Source: Dactylosporangium roseum (lineage in GTDB: Bacteria > Actinomycetota > Actinomycetes > Mycobacteriales > Micromonosporaceae). From it: a stretch of DNA of 64,000 nt. This document shows positions 25,111 through 32,759 of this stretch, one piece after another. Location of the stretch: the NCBI RefSeq assembly GCF_025264685.1, contig NZ_CP073721.1, positions 2,471,001 to 2,535,000 of the forward strand. The letters run 5' to 3'. Each line of letters begins with the position of its first letter. Within the stretch, counting starts at the first letter, position 1. The position numbers and the translations under genes are program-made. The notes beneath the pieces were generated by a model, which ran no database searches, was not told the DNA's origin, and saw only the letters and a program-made list of their open reading frames with translations.

Positions 25111-26532
25111 TCAGCCGAGGCCGGCGGCTAGGGCGTCGGCCACCGCGACCCGGGGCTTGTCCGGATCGGCGCGGGTCCAGTCCGGGTGCGCGCGGTTGGT
25201 CAGCAGCACCACCACGACCCGCCGGTCCGGGTCGACGAGCCACGACGTGCCGGTGAACCCGGTGTGGCCGAAGGTCAGCGGCCGGGCCAGCTTGCCCATG
25301 AACCAGGGCTGTTGCAGCTCGACGCCGAGCCCGTGCGTCGACGAGCGGCCGGGCCGCTCCGCGTCGATCGCCGGCAGGCCCCGGTTGGCGTTGACGAGCA
25401 TCCGGCGCACGATCTTCTCGCTCAGGATGCGCCTGCCGCCGTACTCACCGCCGTTGATCAGCATCTGGCCCAGGACCGCCAGGTCGGACGCGGTGCCGAA
25501 CATGCCCGCGTGCCCGGCGACCCCGCCCAGCGCGAGGCACAGGTCGTCGTGGACCACCCCGCGTGTCAGGCCCCGCGCCTTGCGGGCCTCGGTGGCGACC
25601 AGCCGGGGATCGTTGCCGGAGATCTGGTTCAACGGCTTGAACATGGTGTCGCGCATGCCCAGCGGGCCGGTGATCCGGTCCCGTACGGCCGCGTCGAGCG
25701 CCTGCCCGGCGACCTTCTCGACGAGCCGGCCGAGCACCATCAGGCCGACGCCGGAGTACCGGAACGTGTTGCCCGGCACGCCACCGCCGACCAGCGGCGC
25801 GGTGACCACCTTGGCCCACCGGTCCGCCACGGTGGCCAGCCCGGAGAAGCTGACGCCGCCGGGCAGTGCGCCGGTGTGCGCCAGCACCATCGCGACGGTG
25901 ATCGCGTCCTTGCCGGCGCCGGTGAACTCGGGCAGGTACCGCACCACGGGTGCGTCGAGGTCGACCTTGCCCTGGTCGGCGAGCTGGAGCACGAGCAGCG
26001 CGGTGAAGACCTTGGTGATCGAGGCCAGGTCGAAGATGGCGTCGCGGCGCATCGGGACCCGCTGCGCGCTCGGCAGCTCGACCGGGCCGGTGCCGTAGCG
26101 CAGCGCGTGCCCGACCGCTGTGTGCGCGGTGACCTGCCCGTCGACGGCGACGAGCGCGACGGCGCCGGCGTATCCGGGGTACTTCGGGTTGTCCGGCGCC
26201 GGCGCGAGGTATCGCGTCATGACCTGGGTCAGCGTCGCACCGTACGCGGCGGTCGCGCCGAGCGGCCGCACCACGCGGCCGGGCGTGAAGGTGAGCTCCG
26301 CGGGGCTGGTCGCGCGGCCCTTCGGCGCCTTGCCGAACCCGGGCGGGGCGGCCGAGCCGGACATGGACGCCGATGGCGAGCCGGCCGCGGAGCCCTCCGC
26401 GCCGGGCAGCCCGGCGGACTCGCCGACGGGCCGGGCGGTGCCCGTGGCCGGTGCCGCCCTGCCGCACCCGGCGAGCAGGGCACCGGCGGCGGCGAGGCCG
26501 GTCCCGAGCACGGTTCGGCGGGCCACGGTCAT
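25111..26532 (-). CDS. Beta-lactamase-fold (class C-like) serine hydrolase lipoprotein
   Basis: The 473-residue protein begins MTVARRTVLGTG with a lipobox LLAGC (C23), and the RR is also Tat-like. A Ser/Pro/Gly-rich linker runs to ~75. The catalytic domain has S171-I-T-K174 (SxxK), Y259-S-G and a late HTGFTG motif, as in the beta-lactamase/transpeptidase-like family (PF00144). Such proteins are often DD-peptidases or esterases rather than true lactamases. It should be anchored on the outer face of the membrane. It stands alone between LysR and DUF2203. An upstream ATG in frame (~26549) is a weaker start. Confidence 0.88.
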   Translation of the reverse strand: MTVARRTVLGTGLAAAGALLAGCGRAAPATGTARPVGESAGLPGAEGSAAGSPSASMSGSAAPPGFGKAPKGRATSPAELTFTPGRVVRPLGATAAYGATLTQVMTRYLAPAPDNPKYPGYAGAVALVAVDGQVTAHTAVGHALRYGTGPVELPSAQRVPMRRDAIFDLASITKVFTALLVLQLADQGKVDLDAPVVRYLPEFTGAGKDAITVAMVLAHTGALPGGVSFSGLATVADRWAKVVTAPLVGGGVPGNTFRYSGVGLMVLGRLVEKVAGQALDAAVRDRITGPLGMRDTMFKPLNQISGNDPRLVATEARKARGLTRGVVHDDLCLALGGVAGHAGMFGTASDLAVLGQMLINGGEYGGRRILSEKIVRRMLVNANRGLPAIDAERPGRSSTHGLGVELQQPWFMGKLARPLTFGHTGFTGTSWLVDPDRRVVVVLLTNRAHPDWTRADPDKPRVAVADALAAGLG

Positions 26533-26834
26533 GCGCGGGATTGTGCCATGCACGCTGACCGGCCCGTTCGCCACCTCGACGTCGGCCGAACCGGCGATGT
26601 GCGGCTGAGCGGCGACCTCAGGCCGGCTGGCCCCAGGGTGGCGGAAGCGGATCGCGGACGGCCGTCGCGTCATGGGGGCCAGGCGGGGTTGCCCGGCTCG
26701 CCCGGGTCGAAGAGCGGTGGGTGGCCGGTGCGGTAGGACTCCGGCCGGGCAGCGGGGCACCCTGGACCGTCACGAGCACCGCGGGCGGCGACCCGCCGAG
26801 CGGGAGGCCCGCGTCGGGTGGCAGGCTGGTACGC
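26533..26834. other. Divergent intergenic stretch, no gene seen
   Basis: About 300 bases separate the lipoprotein start from the DUF2203 start. Open frames here lack ribosome sites and family-like sequence. It presumably holds the two divergent promoters; no clear -10/-35 or palindrome stands out. Confidence 0.4.
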
Positions 26835-27197
26835 ATGGCGCTGTTCACCGTTGCCGAGGCGAAGGCCGAGCTGGCGCGGCTCCGACCGACGCTGGATCGG
26901 ATCGTGGCCGTCCGTGCCGACGCCGCCGAACTTGCCGCGTCTCTCCAGCCGGGCGGCACCCCGACCGGCCTCGGTGGGATGCCCGAGTTGAAGGCCGCGC
27001 AGGCGCTGCTGGACGAGTTGCTCACCGCGGTGCAGCAGACCGGCGCGGAGCTCAAGGGCCTGGCCCCGCTGCTGGTCGACTTCCCGGCCGAGTTCGACGG
27101 CACCGACGTGCTGCTGTGCTGGCTCGAGGGCGACGCCGAACTCGCCTGGTATCACCGCACGGACCTCGGCTTCGCCGGCCGCCGCCCCCTGCCGTAG
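26835..27197 (+). CDS. DUF2203-family protein
   Basis: The 120-residue protein matches DUF2203: an N-terminal FTVAEAKAELARLRPTL helix, a middle KGLAPLLVDFPAEFDG segment and the C-terminal LCWLEGDAELAWYHR...GFAGR signature. The family is small, cytosolic and of unknown function. The ATG at 26835 starts the conserved region. Its stop (27195-27197) directly abuts the convergent stop of the next gene, so the two 3' ends have no spacer. Confidence 0.88.
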   Translation: MALFTVAEAKAELARLRPTLDRIVAVRADAAELAASLQPGGTPTGLGGMPELKAAQALLDELLTAVQQTGAELKGLAPLLVDFPAEFDGTDVLLCWLEGDAELAWYHRTDLGFAGRRPLP

Positions 27198-27566
27198 CTA
27201 GCCGAACAGGTGCGCCCGCGCCGGTGCGGGAATCCACAGCAGCGCCAGCGCCACCACGGTGAGAGCGAACCCGGCGGCCAGCACGGTCTTGACCACGACG
27301 GCGTAGCTGCGCTGCTCCGCACGCCACACGAACACCCGCCCGACGGCCTGCGTCGTGAGCAGGGCGGTCAGCGTGATCAGCGCCCAGCCGGCGCCGTTCC
27401 ACACCTCGATGCCGAGCCAGCCATACAGGACGGCGAAGGTCAGATGGAAGAAGAACGGCACGTGTAGCCCGAACGGCGGGGTGACGAGCGCGTAGATGTG
27501 CTCGGCCACCAGCAGCGCGATGCAGACGACCGCCCAGACGACGGGCACCGGAACGTCGGCGGGCAT
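27198..27566 (-). CDS. Small four-helix membrane protein
   Basis: The 122-residue protein has about four hydrophobic segments (VVWAVVCIALLVAEHIYAL; HLTFAVLYGWLGIEVW; ALITLTALLTTQAV; VLAAGFALTVVALALLW) and little else. I do not recognise a family. It is divergent from a MarR regulator across 70 bases containing a perfect palindrome, so it is probably the regulator's target. A role in export or in resistance to a small molecule is a guess from that arrangement only. Confidence 0.8.
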   Translation of the reverse strand: MPADVPVPVVWAVVCIALLVAEHIYALVTPPFGLHVPFFFHLTFAVLYGWLGIEVWNGAGWALITLTALLTTQAVGRVFVWRAEQRSYAVVVKTVLAAGFALTVVALALLWIPAPARAHLFG

Positions 27567-27587
27567 GACACCCCCTGTCTGAACCTC

Positions 27588-27602
27588 TTGAGACTGTCTC
27601 AA
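27588..27602. promoter_or_regulatory. Perfect 7-1-7 palindrome, candidate MarR operator
   Basis: TTGAGAC-T-GTCTCAA is a perfect inverted repeat in the gap between the divergent membrane-protein and MarR genes. A partial second copy (GAGATCGTCTT) follows at ~27605-27615. Size and position fit a MarR dimer site that would repress both genes until ligand binds. Confidence 0.7.
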
Positions 27603-27636
27603 ATGAGATCGTCTTGTCCGGTGTAGCGTAGCAGGT

Positions 27637-28107
27637 GTGCCGAACAGCGCCAGACCCCGATGGCCCGCCGCCGCCGAGCTGCCGGACGGGCACGTGGCGA
27701 CCGGACTGCTGCTCCAGATGGCGCACCGCGCCGCCCACGACCGGCTCGCCGCCGAGCTGAAGCCACTCGGCATGGACATTCGCCATTTCGGCATCCTGCA
27801 GTTCCTGGCCCGAGGCGGGCTGACCCAGCGCCAACTGATCGACCTGGTCGGCGTCGACAAGTCCACCCTGGTCCGGATCATCGATCAGCTTGAGGAGCAG
27901 GGCCTGGCCGTGCGGACCCGTGACCCGCACGACCGGCGGGCCTTCCAGGTCACCGTCACCGAGCGCGGGCGGGAGCGCCTCGCGGCGGCGAACGCGGTGG
28001 CCGCCGACCTGGGCGACCACCTGTTCGGCTGGCTGGGCGCGGGCGACCGCCGTCGGCTGCACGAGCTGCTCCAGCGGATCATCCAGCAGGCGCACGAGCG
28101 GGGTTAG
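27637..28107 (+). CDS. MarR-family transcriptional regulator
   Basis: The 156-residue protein starts with GTG at 27637. It has a MarR-type winged helix: RHFGILQFLARGGLTQRQLIDLVGVDKSTLVRIIDQ, then the wing LAVRTRDPHDRRAFQVTVTERG with its conserved DxR-D-R. Helices at both ends would dimerise. MarR proteins sense phenolic or other small molecules and repress a divergent gene, which here is the membrane protein at 27198-27566. Confidence 0.93.
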   Translation: MPNSARPRWPAAAELPDGHVATGLLLQMAHRAAHDRLAAELKPLGMDIRHFGILQFLARGGLTQRQLIDLVGVDKSTLVRIIDQLEEQGLAVRTRDPHDRRAFQVTVTERGRERLAAANAVAADLGDHLFGWLGAGDRRRLHELLQRIIQQAHERG

Positions 28108-28492
28108 CCGGCCGACCGGCGGTGCCGCGCGACTGTGTCGAGCTGCTCACGCCTTCGCTGAGTGGGTTGTCGGGCCACGTTCCAGGCGGCGGAGGCGCCA
28201 CGTTCCAGGCGGCGGAAGCGCCGCATTTTAGGCGGCGGAGGCGCCGCCCGCGTTCCAGGCGGCGGAGGACCGGGACGGCGGTCGCGCGAACGGCGTGCCG
28301 GTCGGCGGCGTGTGGATGCACCACTCCGTCGCCGGCGGCCCGGTCATGCTCATCGGCGCCCGCGCTACCGGTGGGATCGATGCTCGTCGTGGTCGCGGGC
28401 TGAGTCCTCGCCACGACGGTCGTCGCCGATGCCGGTCGGGCCCGCGTCGCGGAGCGGGTCGCGGCCCGCTCCGGGGAACGGGTGCTGAACCG
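28108..28492. other. Intergenic stretch with tandem repeats, no gene seen
   Basis: This ~385-base gap holds the 23-base repeat array and a further ~220 bases of open but unconvincing frames. A short stretch near 28305-28370 reads VWMHHSVAGGPVMLIG in the plus frame and could be a gene remnant, but I cannot match it to a family. Confidence 0.4.
28175..28268. repeat. 23-base tandem repeats
   Basis: Four units are built on CCACGTTCCAGGCGGCGGAGG plus GCG. The first two (28175-28197 and 28198-28220) differ by one base, the third is diverged, and the fourth carries a small insertion. The unit differs from the arrays at 17 kb and has no spacers. Confidence 0.85.
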
Positions 28493-29029
28493 TCAGTGGA
28501 GCCGGTCGAGCACCTCGTCCGTCGTGAGCACCTCGCCGAACCGGGGCAGGACCACGGTCAGAGCGTGCTCGTGCTCCTGTGCGGTCAGGCCGCTCATGGC
28601 GTCGGCGGCGAAGACCACCTTGAACCCGTGATCGGCGGCCGCGCGGGCGGTCGACTCGACGCCCATCGTCGTCGCTATGCCGGTCATGACCACCTTGTCG
28701 ACGCCCCGCTCGCGCAGTTGCTCCGCGAGGCCGGTGCCGTAGAACGCGCCGACGGTGCGCTTCACGACGGTGATGTCGCCCGGCTCCGGCCGCAGCTCCG
28801 GGACGAACTCGCCGCCGGGCGGCTGCTCGGCGACGCCCGGCCGCTCGGCCCGGATCAGCACGATCGCACCGCCGGCCCGGCGGAACGCGGCCACCAGCCG
28901 GCTCGTCCGGGCCACGATGTCGGCGCCGAGGTGCGGGCCGAGGTCCCGCTCGACGACGCGTGGCATCAGGTCCACGACGATCAGGGCGGTGTGCCGGGCC
29001 AGGATCTCGTTGGTAACGACCGAATCCAT
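28493..29029 (-). CDS. Isochorismatase-like hydrolase lacking the usual cysteine
   Basis: The 178-residue protein has the isochorismatase-like fold. HTALIVVDLMPRV carries the catalytic Asp near residue 20, VVKRT the Lys near ~90, and GIATTMGVESTARAA the nucleophile loop. In cysteine hydrolases of the family this loop reads T-x-x-C-V; here the Cys is Gly (TTMGV). True isochorismatases such as EntB and PhzD also have Gly there, so it may be a non-cysteine hydrolase rather than a dead enzyme. No siderophore or phenazine genes are nearby, so the substrate is unknown. Confidence 0.85.
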   Translation of the reverse strand: MDSVVTNEILARHTALIVVDLMPRVVERDLGPHLGADIVARTSRLVAAFRRAGGAIVLIRAERPGVAEQPPGGEFVPELRPEPGDITVVKRTVGAFYGTGLAEQLRERGVDKVVMTGIATTMGVESTARAAADHGFKVVFAADAMSGLTAQEHEHALTVVLPRFGEVLTTDEVLDRLH

Positions 29030-29170
29030 GTCGAGACCCTAACACCGCAGGTTCCGTAGCGCGGGGAGGACCCCGCCCTCGATCATCAACAGCAGCCGCC
29101 GTACGACACCGTCGGACCCCGGCCGACCCCGGCCGGTCGCGGGCACCGGCGGGCTGCGAGGCTTGGGATC

Positions 29171-29509
29171 ATGACTCCGCTGAAGCTGATCGAGCTGGAC
29201 CCGGGCAAGTACTCCCTGCTGCTCAACGCCGGGACCACCGCCGTCGACGGCGTGATCGAGAAACTCGGGCACGAGCCCAACGGGTACTTCTGGGAGGGCG
29301 TCGCCCAGGTGCTCGTCGCCACGGAGGCCCCGGAGCTGGAGGGCCGCTTCTCGTACGATCCGGAGGCGGGCATGTTCTGCGCCTATGGCTCCGACCGGGA
29401 GGCCCTCGAGGCGCTGGGCACCCGGATGAGCGCGGTGGCGGGGGACGCCGGCCGGATCCGGCACCTGGTGACCACGGCCGAGGCGAACGGCATCGAGTTC
29501 GACGACTGA
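29171..29509 (+). CDS. Imm51-family immunity protein (orphan)
   Basis: The 112-residue acidic protein matches the Imm51 pattern: a KLIELDPGKYSLLLNAGTT start, GHEPNGYFWEGVAQ in the middle, then RFSYDPEAGMFCAYG and an acidic C-terminus IEFDD. Imm51 proteins protect against partner polymorphic toxins. No toxin gene is adjacent; the neighbours are an isochorismatase-like gene and a folate enzyme gene. It may be an orphan defence against toxins of competing strains, or may serve the ESX toxin 22 kb away. Confidence 0.85.
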   Translation: MTPLKLIELDPGKYSLLLNAGTTAVDGVIEKLGHEPNGYFWEGVAQVLVATEAPELEGRFSYDPEAGMFCAYGSDREALEALGTRMSAVAGDAGRIRHLVTTAEANGIEFDD

Positions 29510-29547
29510 CCCGCGAACCGCGGAGCCGCGGCTTCACGCCGGTCGTT

Positions 29548-30336
29548 ATGGTGGGCTGCGTGCCTCGACGTGCTCCACGCCACGACCGCGACGCCGGTGG
29601 GCCGGCCGATCTGCTCGCCGCCAAGGCCGCCCTGCGGGAGGAGGTGTGGGCGGCGCTGAGCGCGGCCCGGGTGGCCCGGTTCCCGGGCGCCGCCGGGCGG
29701 ATCTCCAACTTCGTCGGTGCCGAGGCGGCCGCGGAGCGGCTGCGGTCCACCGCGTGCTGGAGCACCGCCGGGACGGTCAAGGCCAACCCCGACTCGGCGC
29801 AACTGCCCGTGCGGCAACGCGCCCTGGAGGACGGCAAGGTCGTCTACATGGCGGTGCCCAGGCTCGCCGAGCCGGAGCCGTTCTTCCTGCTCGACCCCGA
29901 CCACCTGGCCGACAAGCCGCGGACCGCGGCGTCGATCAGCGGCGCCGGCCGGTCCGCACGCCGGATCTCGGTCGCCGACCTCGCGCCGGTCGACCTCGTC
30001 GTCACCGGTTGCGTCGCCGTCGGGGAAGACGGCGCCCGGCTGGGCAAGGGTGGCGGCTTCGCCGACCTCGAGTTCGCGCTCGCCGGCGCCGCCGGGCTGA
30101 TCGGCGCGGACACGATGGTCGTCACCACCGTCCACGAGCTGCAGGTGCGTCCGGCCGGCGTGGTCCCGACGACCGGCCACGACGTGCCCGTCGACTTCGT
30201 CGTCACTCCCGACCGGGTCATCGACTGCCGGGGCCGGCGCGGGCCACGCCCGGCGGCCGGGATCCGCTGGGCGGAGCTGACCGACGAGAAGATCGAGTCG
30301 ATTCCGCTGTTGCGAGCGTTGCGCGAACAGCGCTGA
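29548..30336 (+). CDS. 5-formyltetrahydrofolate cyclo-ligase family protein
   Basis: The 262-residue protein has the family's N-terminal helix (AAKAALREEVWAAL), a KVVYMAVPRL strand, VTGCVAVGEDGARLGKGGGFADLE with the Gly-rich ATP loop near residues 150-172, and a late VVTTVHELQV segment. The enzyme converts 5-formyl-THF to 5,10-methenyl-THF using ATP. It is somewhat longer than the typical ~200 residues and belongs to the larger MTHFS-domain branch, so the exact substrate is not certain. A GTG at 29560 is an alternative start. Confidence 0.85.
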   Translation: MVGCVPRRAPRHDRDAGGPADLLAAKAALREEVWAALSAARVARFPGAAGRISNFVGAEAAAERLRSTACWSTAGTVKANPDSAQLPVRQRALEDGKVVYMAVPRLAEPEPFFLLDPDHLADKPRTAASISGAGRSARRISVADLAPVDLVVTGCVAVGEDGARLGKGGGFADLEFALAGAAGLIGADTMVVTTVHELQVRPAGVVPTTGHDVPVDFVVTPDRVIDCRGRRGPRPAAGIRWAELTDEKIESIPLLRALREQR

Positions 30337-30558
30337 TGAACGCGCTCGGCGGGCCGGTCACCGCGGTCGCGCCGGCCGTGATGAGGACCCGCTTCGCGGT
30401 GCCCGCGGCCGCGACAGGAGACCGAGCAGCGGGCGCTCACCGGTGCGACGGGAGCAGAGGAAGTACCGCTGAAGCGTCCTCCCGGACAGGTGAGGCCGCG
30501 CCGCCCGGGCCGGTGTGACGGTGGAATGTGATCACGTCTGCTGTCGGGCTGGAGGGCG

Positions 30559-31815
30559 ATGGCGGTGGGGACGGCGACCGTGCGCGGCTGGGTCGGTGGA
30601 GCACTTTCCGCCGTGCTGGCCCTGAGCCCGGTCGCGGGATGCGCGCCGGGCCGGGCGGCCGGCCCCGGTCCCGGGCGTTCGCCGCCCCCGTCCGCTCCCG
30701 GGCCGGACCCCACGGACCTGAGTCCCGGGCCGGCCGGCCCGTCCGCCCACGGTGACGCGCTGGTGTCGGTCACCACGCAGGCGCGGCACCTCGACATTCC
30801 CTGGGGCGTGACGTTCCTGCCGGACGGCGGCGCCCTCGTCACCGAACGGAGGACCGCGCGGATCCTCAAGGTGGGACCGGGCCGGCAACGCGACGGTGAG
30901 CTGACCGTGTCGGTCGTGGCCACGGTCACCGAGGCGAACGCCGACACCGAGGGTGGCCTGCTCGGCATCGCGGCCTCGCCGTCGTACGCCGACGACCGGA
31001 CCGTGTTCGTCTACTACTCGACGACGACCGACAACCGGATCGCGAAACTGCGGCTGCCCGGGCGACCCCGGCCGATCGTCACCGGCATCCCGAGCGGCGG
31101 GGTGCACAACGGCGGACGGCTGGCCTTCGGCCCGGACGGGTACCTCTACGCGAGCACCGGCGACGCCGCACGGAACGAGAACGCGCAGCACCTGGACAGC
31201 CTCGGCGGGAAGATCCTGCGCATGACGCCCGACGGCGGGCCCGCGCCGGGAAACCCGTTCCCCGGCTCGCTCGTGTGGTCCTACGGGCACCGCAACCCGG
31301 AGGGCATGGCGTGGGACAGCCGCGGCACCATGTTCGTCGCCGAGATCGGCGAGGCCGCCTGGGACGAGCTCAACGTGGTCCGGCCCGGCCGCAACTACGG
31401 CTGGCCGGCGGTCGAGGGCATCGGCGGCGACGCGCGGTACACCGACCCGGTGGTGGCGTGGCGCCCGGAGGTGGGGGTCAGCGCCGACGTGGCGATCGCC
31501 GGCCGTACCGCCGTCGTGACCTGTCTGCGAGGTCAGCGCGTCTACCTGGTGCCCCTCGGCGGCGCGGCCACGAGCGGTGCGGGAGACGACGTTTCCGGCG
31601 TCCGGTGGCGCACCGGTGCCGGGGTGGCCGGGCGTCCGGTGGAGGCGCTGGACGCCCGCTACGGCCGGCTCCGCACCGCGATCCGCGCCCCGGACGGCAG
31701 CATCTGGCTCACCACGTCCAACCGCGACGGCCGCGACGACCGCGGGCCGGTCCCCGACGACGACCGGATTCTCCGCCTGTGGTTGCGCGGCGCGGGCCTC
31801 GTCGAGCTGACCTGA
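30559..31815 (+). CDS. PQQ-dependent sugar/aldose dehydrogenase-like lipoprotein
   Basis: The 418-residue protein has a lipobox (LSPVAGC, Cys near 28), a Pro-rich linker to ~70, then a six-bladed beta-propeller of the glucose/sorbosone dehydrogenase family. Visible marks are IPWGVTFLPDGGALVTER, EGGLLGIAASP, GGVHNGGRLAFGPDGYLY with the conserved catalytic His, GHRNPEGMAWD and NYGWPAVEG. These enzymes oxidise sugars outside the membrane with pyrroloquinoline quinone. The pqq genes start 135 bases downstream on the same strand, which supports the cofactor. Confidence 0.92.
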   Translation: MAVGTATVRGWVGGALSAVLALSPVAGCAPGRAAGPGPGRSPPPSAPGPDPTDLSPGPAGPSAHGDALVSVTTQARHLDIPWGVTFLPDGGALVTERRTARILKVGPGRQRDGELTVSVVATVTEANADTEGGLLGIAASPSYADDRTVFVYYSTTTDNRIAKLRLPGRPRPIVTGIPSGGVHNGGRLAFGPDGYLYASTGDAARNENAQHLDSLGGKILRMTPDGGPAPGNPFPGSLVWSYGHRNPEGMAWDSRGTMFVAEIGEAAWDELNVVRPGRNYGWPAVEGIGGDARYTDPVVAWRPEVGVSADVAIAGRTAVVTCLRGQRVYLVPLGGAATSGAGDDVSGVRWRTGAGVAGRPVEALDARYGRLRTAIRAPDGSIWLTTSNRDGRDDRGPVPDDDRILRLWLRGAGLVELT

Positions 31816-31950
31816 GGGCGCCGACGGTACCGCCGTTTCCTGAAAATTCGCTGGATGTTCTCCGGCCGCCGGTTCACACCGAAGTGCTGATGTCCGTGCG
31901 GTGGTGCCGGGGCAGCTTGGATGGCGCAAGCCGCGACGAGAGGAGCGACG

Positions 31951-32082
31951 ATGTCCCGCACCGAGCAGCACGCACCCGCCCGCCGGCAGTGGACCGCGCC
32001 ACGCGTGGAGTGTCTGGAGACCCGGCCGGAGATCTCCGCCTACTCCGGCGCGGGTGACCCGTGGCACCGGCAGTCGCGCTGA
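31951..32082 (+). CDS. pqqA: PQQ precursor peptide
   Basis: This is a 43-residue peptide with ribosome site GAGGAG upstream of the ATG. Its core is E27-I-S-A-Y31 (ExxxY), preceded by W14-T-A-P and LETRPE. PqqE links this Glu to this Tyr and the pair becomes PQQ. The stop overlaps the start region of pqqC (GTG at 32061 in another frame), so translation is probably coupled. The tail after the Tyr is 12 residues. It is the substrate for the PqqD-PqqE fusion encoded downstream. Confidence 0.88.
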   Translation: MSRTEQHAPARRQWTAPRVECLETRPEISAYSGAGDPWHRQSR

Positions 32083-32759
32083 GCCGGGAGGCGTTCGCCG
32101 GCGCGCTGCGCGGCCTCGGCACGTACTACTGGGACCGGCACCGCTTCCACCGGCGCCTCCACGACGGGCGCTGCAGCCCGGACGAGATCCGTTCGTGGGT
32201 GGCGAACCGGTGGTACTACCAGCGGTGCCTGGCCCAGAAGAACGCGGCGATCATCTCGCACTGCCCCCTGCCGGAGGTGCGGCGGGCGTGGCTGCCGCGG
32301 GTGACGTTCCACGACGGGCCGCGCGACGGTGCGGGTGGGCTGGCCGAGTGGCTCGTCCTGGCCGAGGCGGTGGGTCTGTCGCGGGAGGAGGTCGTCGACG
32401 AGCGGCACGTGCTGCGCGGAGTACGGTTCGCCGTGGACGCCTACCTGCATTTCTGCCAGACCCGGCCGTGGACCGAAGGCGTCGCCGCGGCGCTCACCGA
32501 GCTGTTCGCCCCCGAGCTGATGACCGATCGCCTGCGCGCCTGGCAGCAGCACTACGACTGGATCAAACCCGACGGCCTCAGCTATTTCGAGACGCGGATC
32601 CCGGTGGCCCGCGACGAGAGCGCCGACACGCTCGAACTGGTGCTGACCCACTGCACCGGCGCCGAGCAGCAGTTGGCGGCGCTGGCGGCACTGCGGTTCA
32701 AGTGTGACGTGCTCGGCGCGATGCTCGACGCCATCGACTACGCGGCGACCACGACATGA
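32061..32759 (+). CDS. pqqC: Pyrroloquinoline-quinone synthase
   Basis: The 232-residue all-helical protein matches PqqC, which carries out the final ring closure and oxidation of the PQQ precursor with oxygen. Recognised stretches are YYWDRHRFHRRLHDG, WVANRWYYQRCLAQKNAAII, FHDGPRDGAGGLAEW, GLSYFETRI and LRFKCDVLGAMLDAI. It starts with GTG inside the end of pqqA, and its stop overlaps the start of the pqqD-pqqE fusion (32756), so the three are one translation unit. Confidence 0.93.
   Translation: MAPAVALSREAFAGALRGLGTYYWDRHRFHRRLHDGRCSPDEIRSWVANRWYYQRCLAQKNAAIISHCPLPEVRRAWLPRVTFHDGPRDGAGGLAEWLVLAEAVGLSREEVVDERHVLRGVRFAVDAYLHFCQTRPWTEGVAAALTELFAPELMTDRLRAWQQHYDWIKPDGLSYFETRIPVARDESADTLELVLTHCTGAEQQLAALAALRFKCDVLGAMLDAIDYAATTT

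Noticed and set aside
28295..29059. 254-codon plus-strand open frame
   Set aside because: It is largely antisense to the isochorismatase-like gene and shows no family features.
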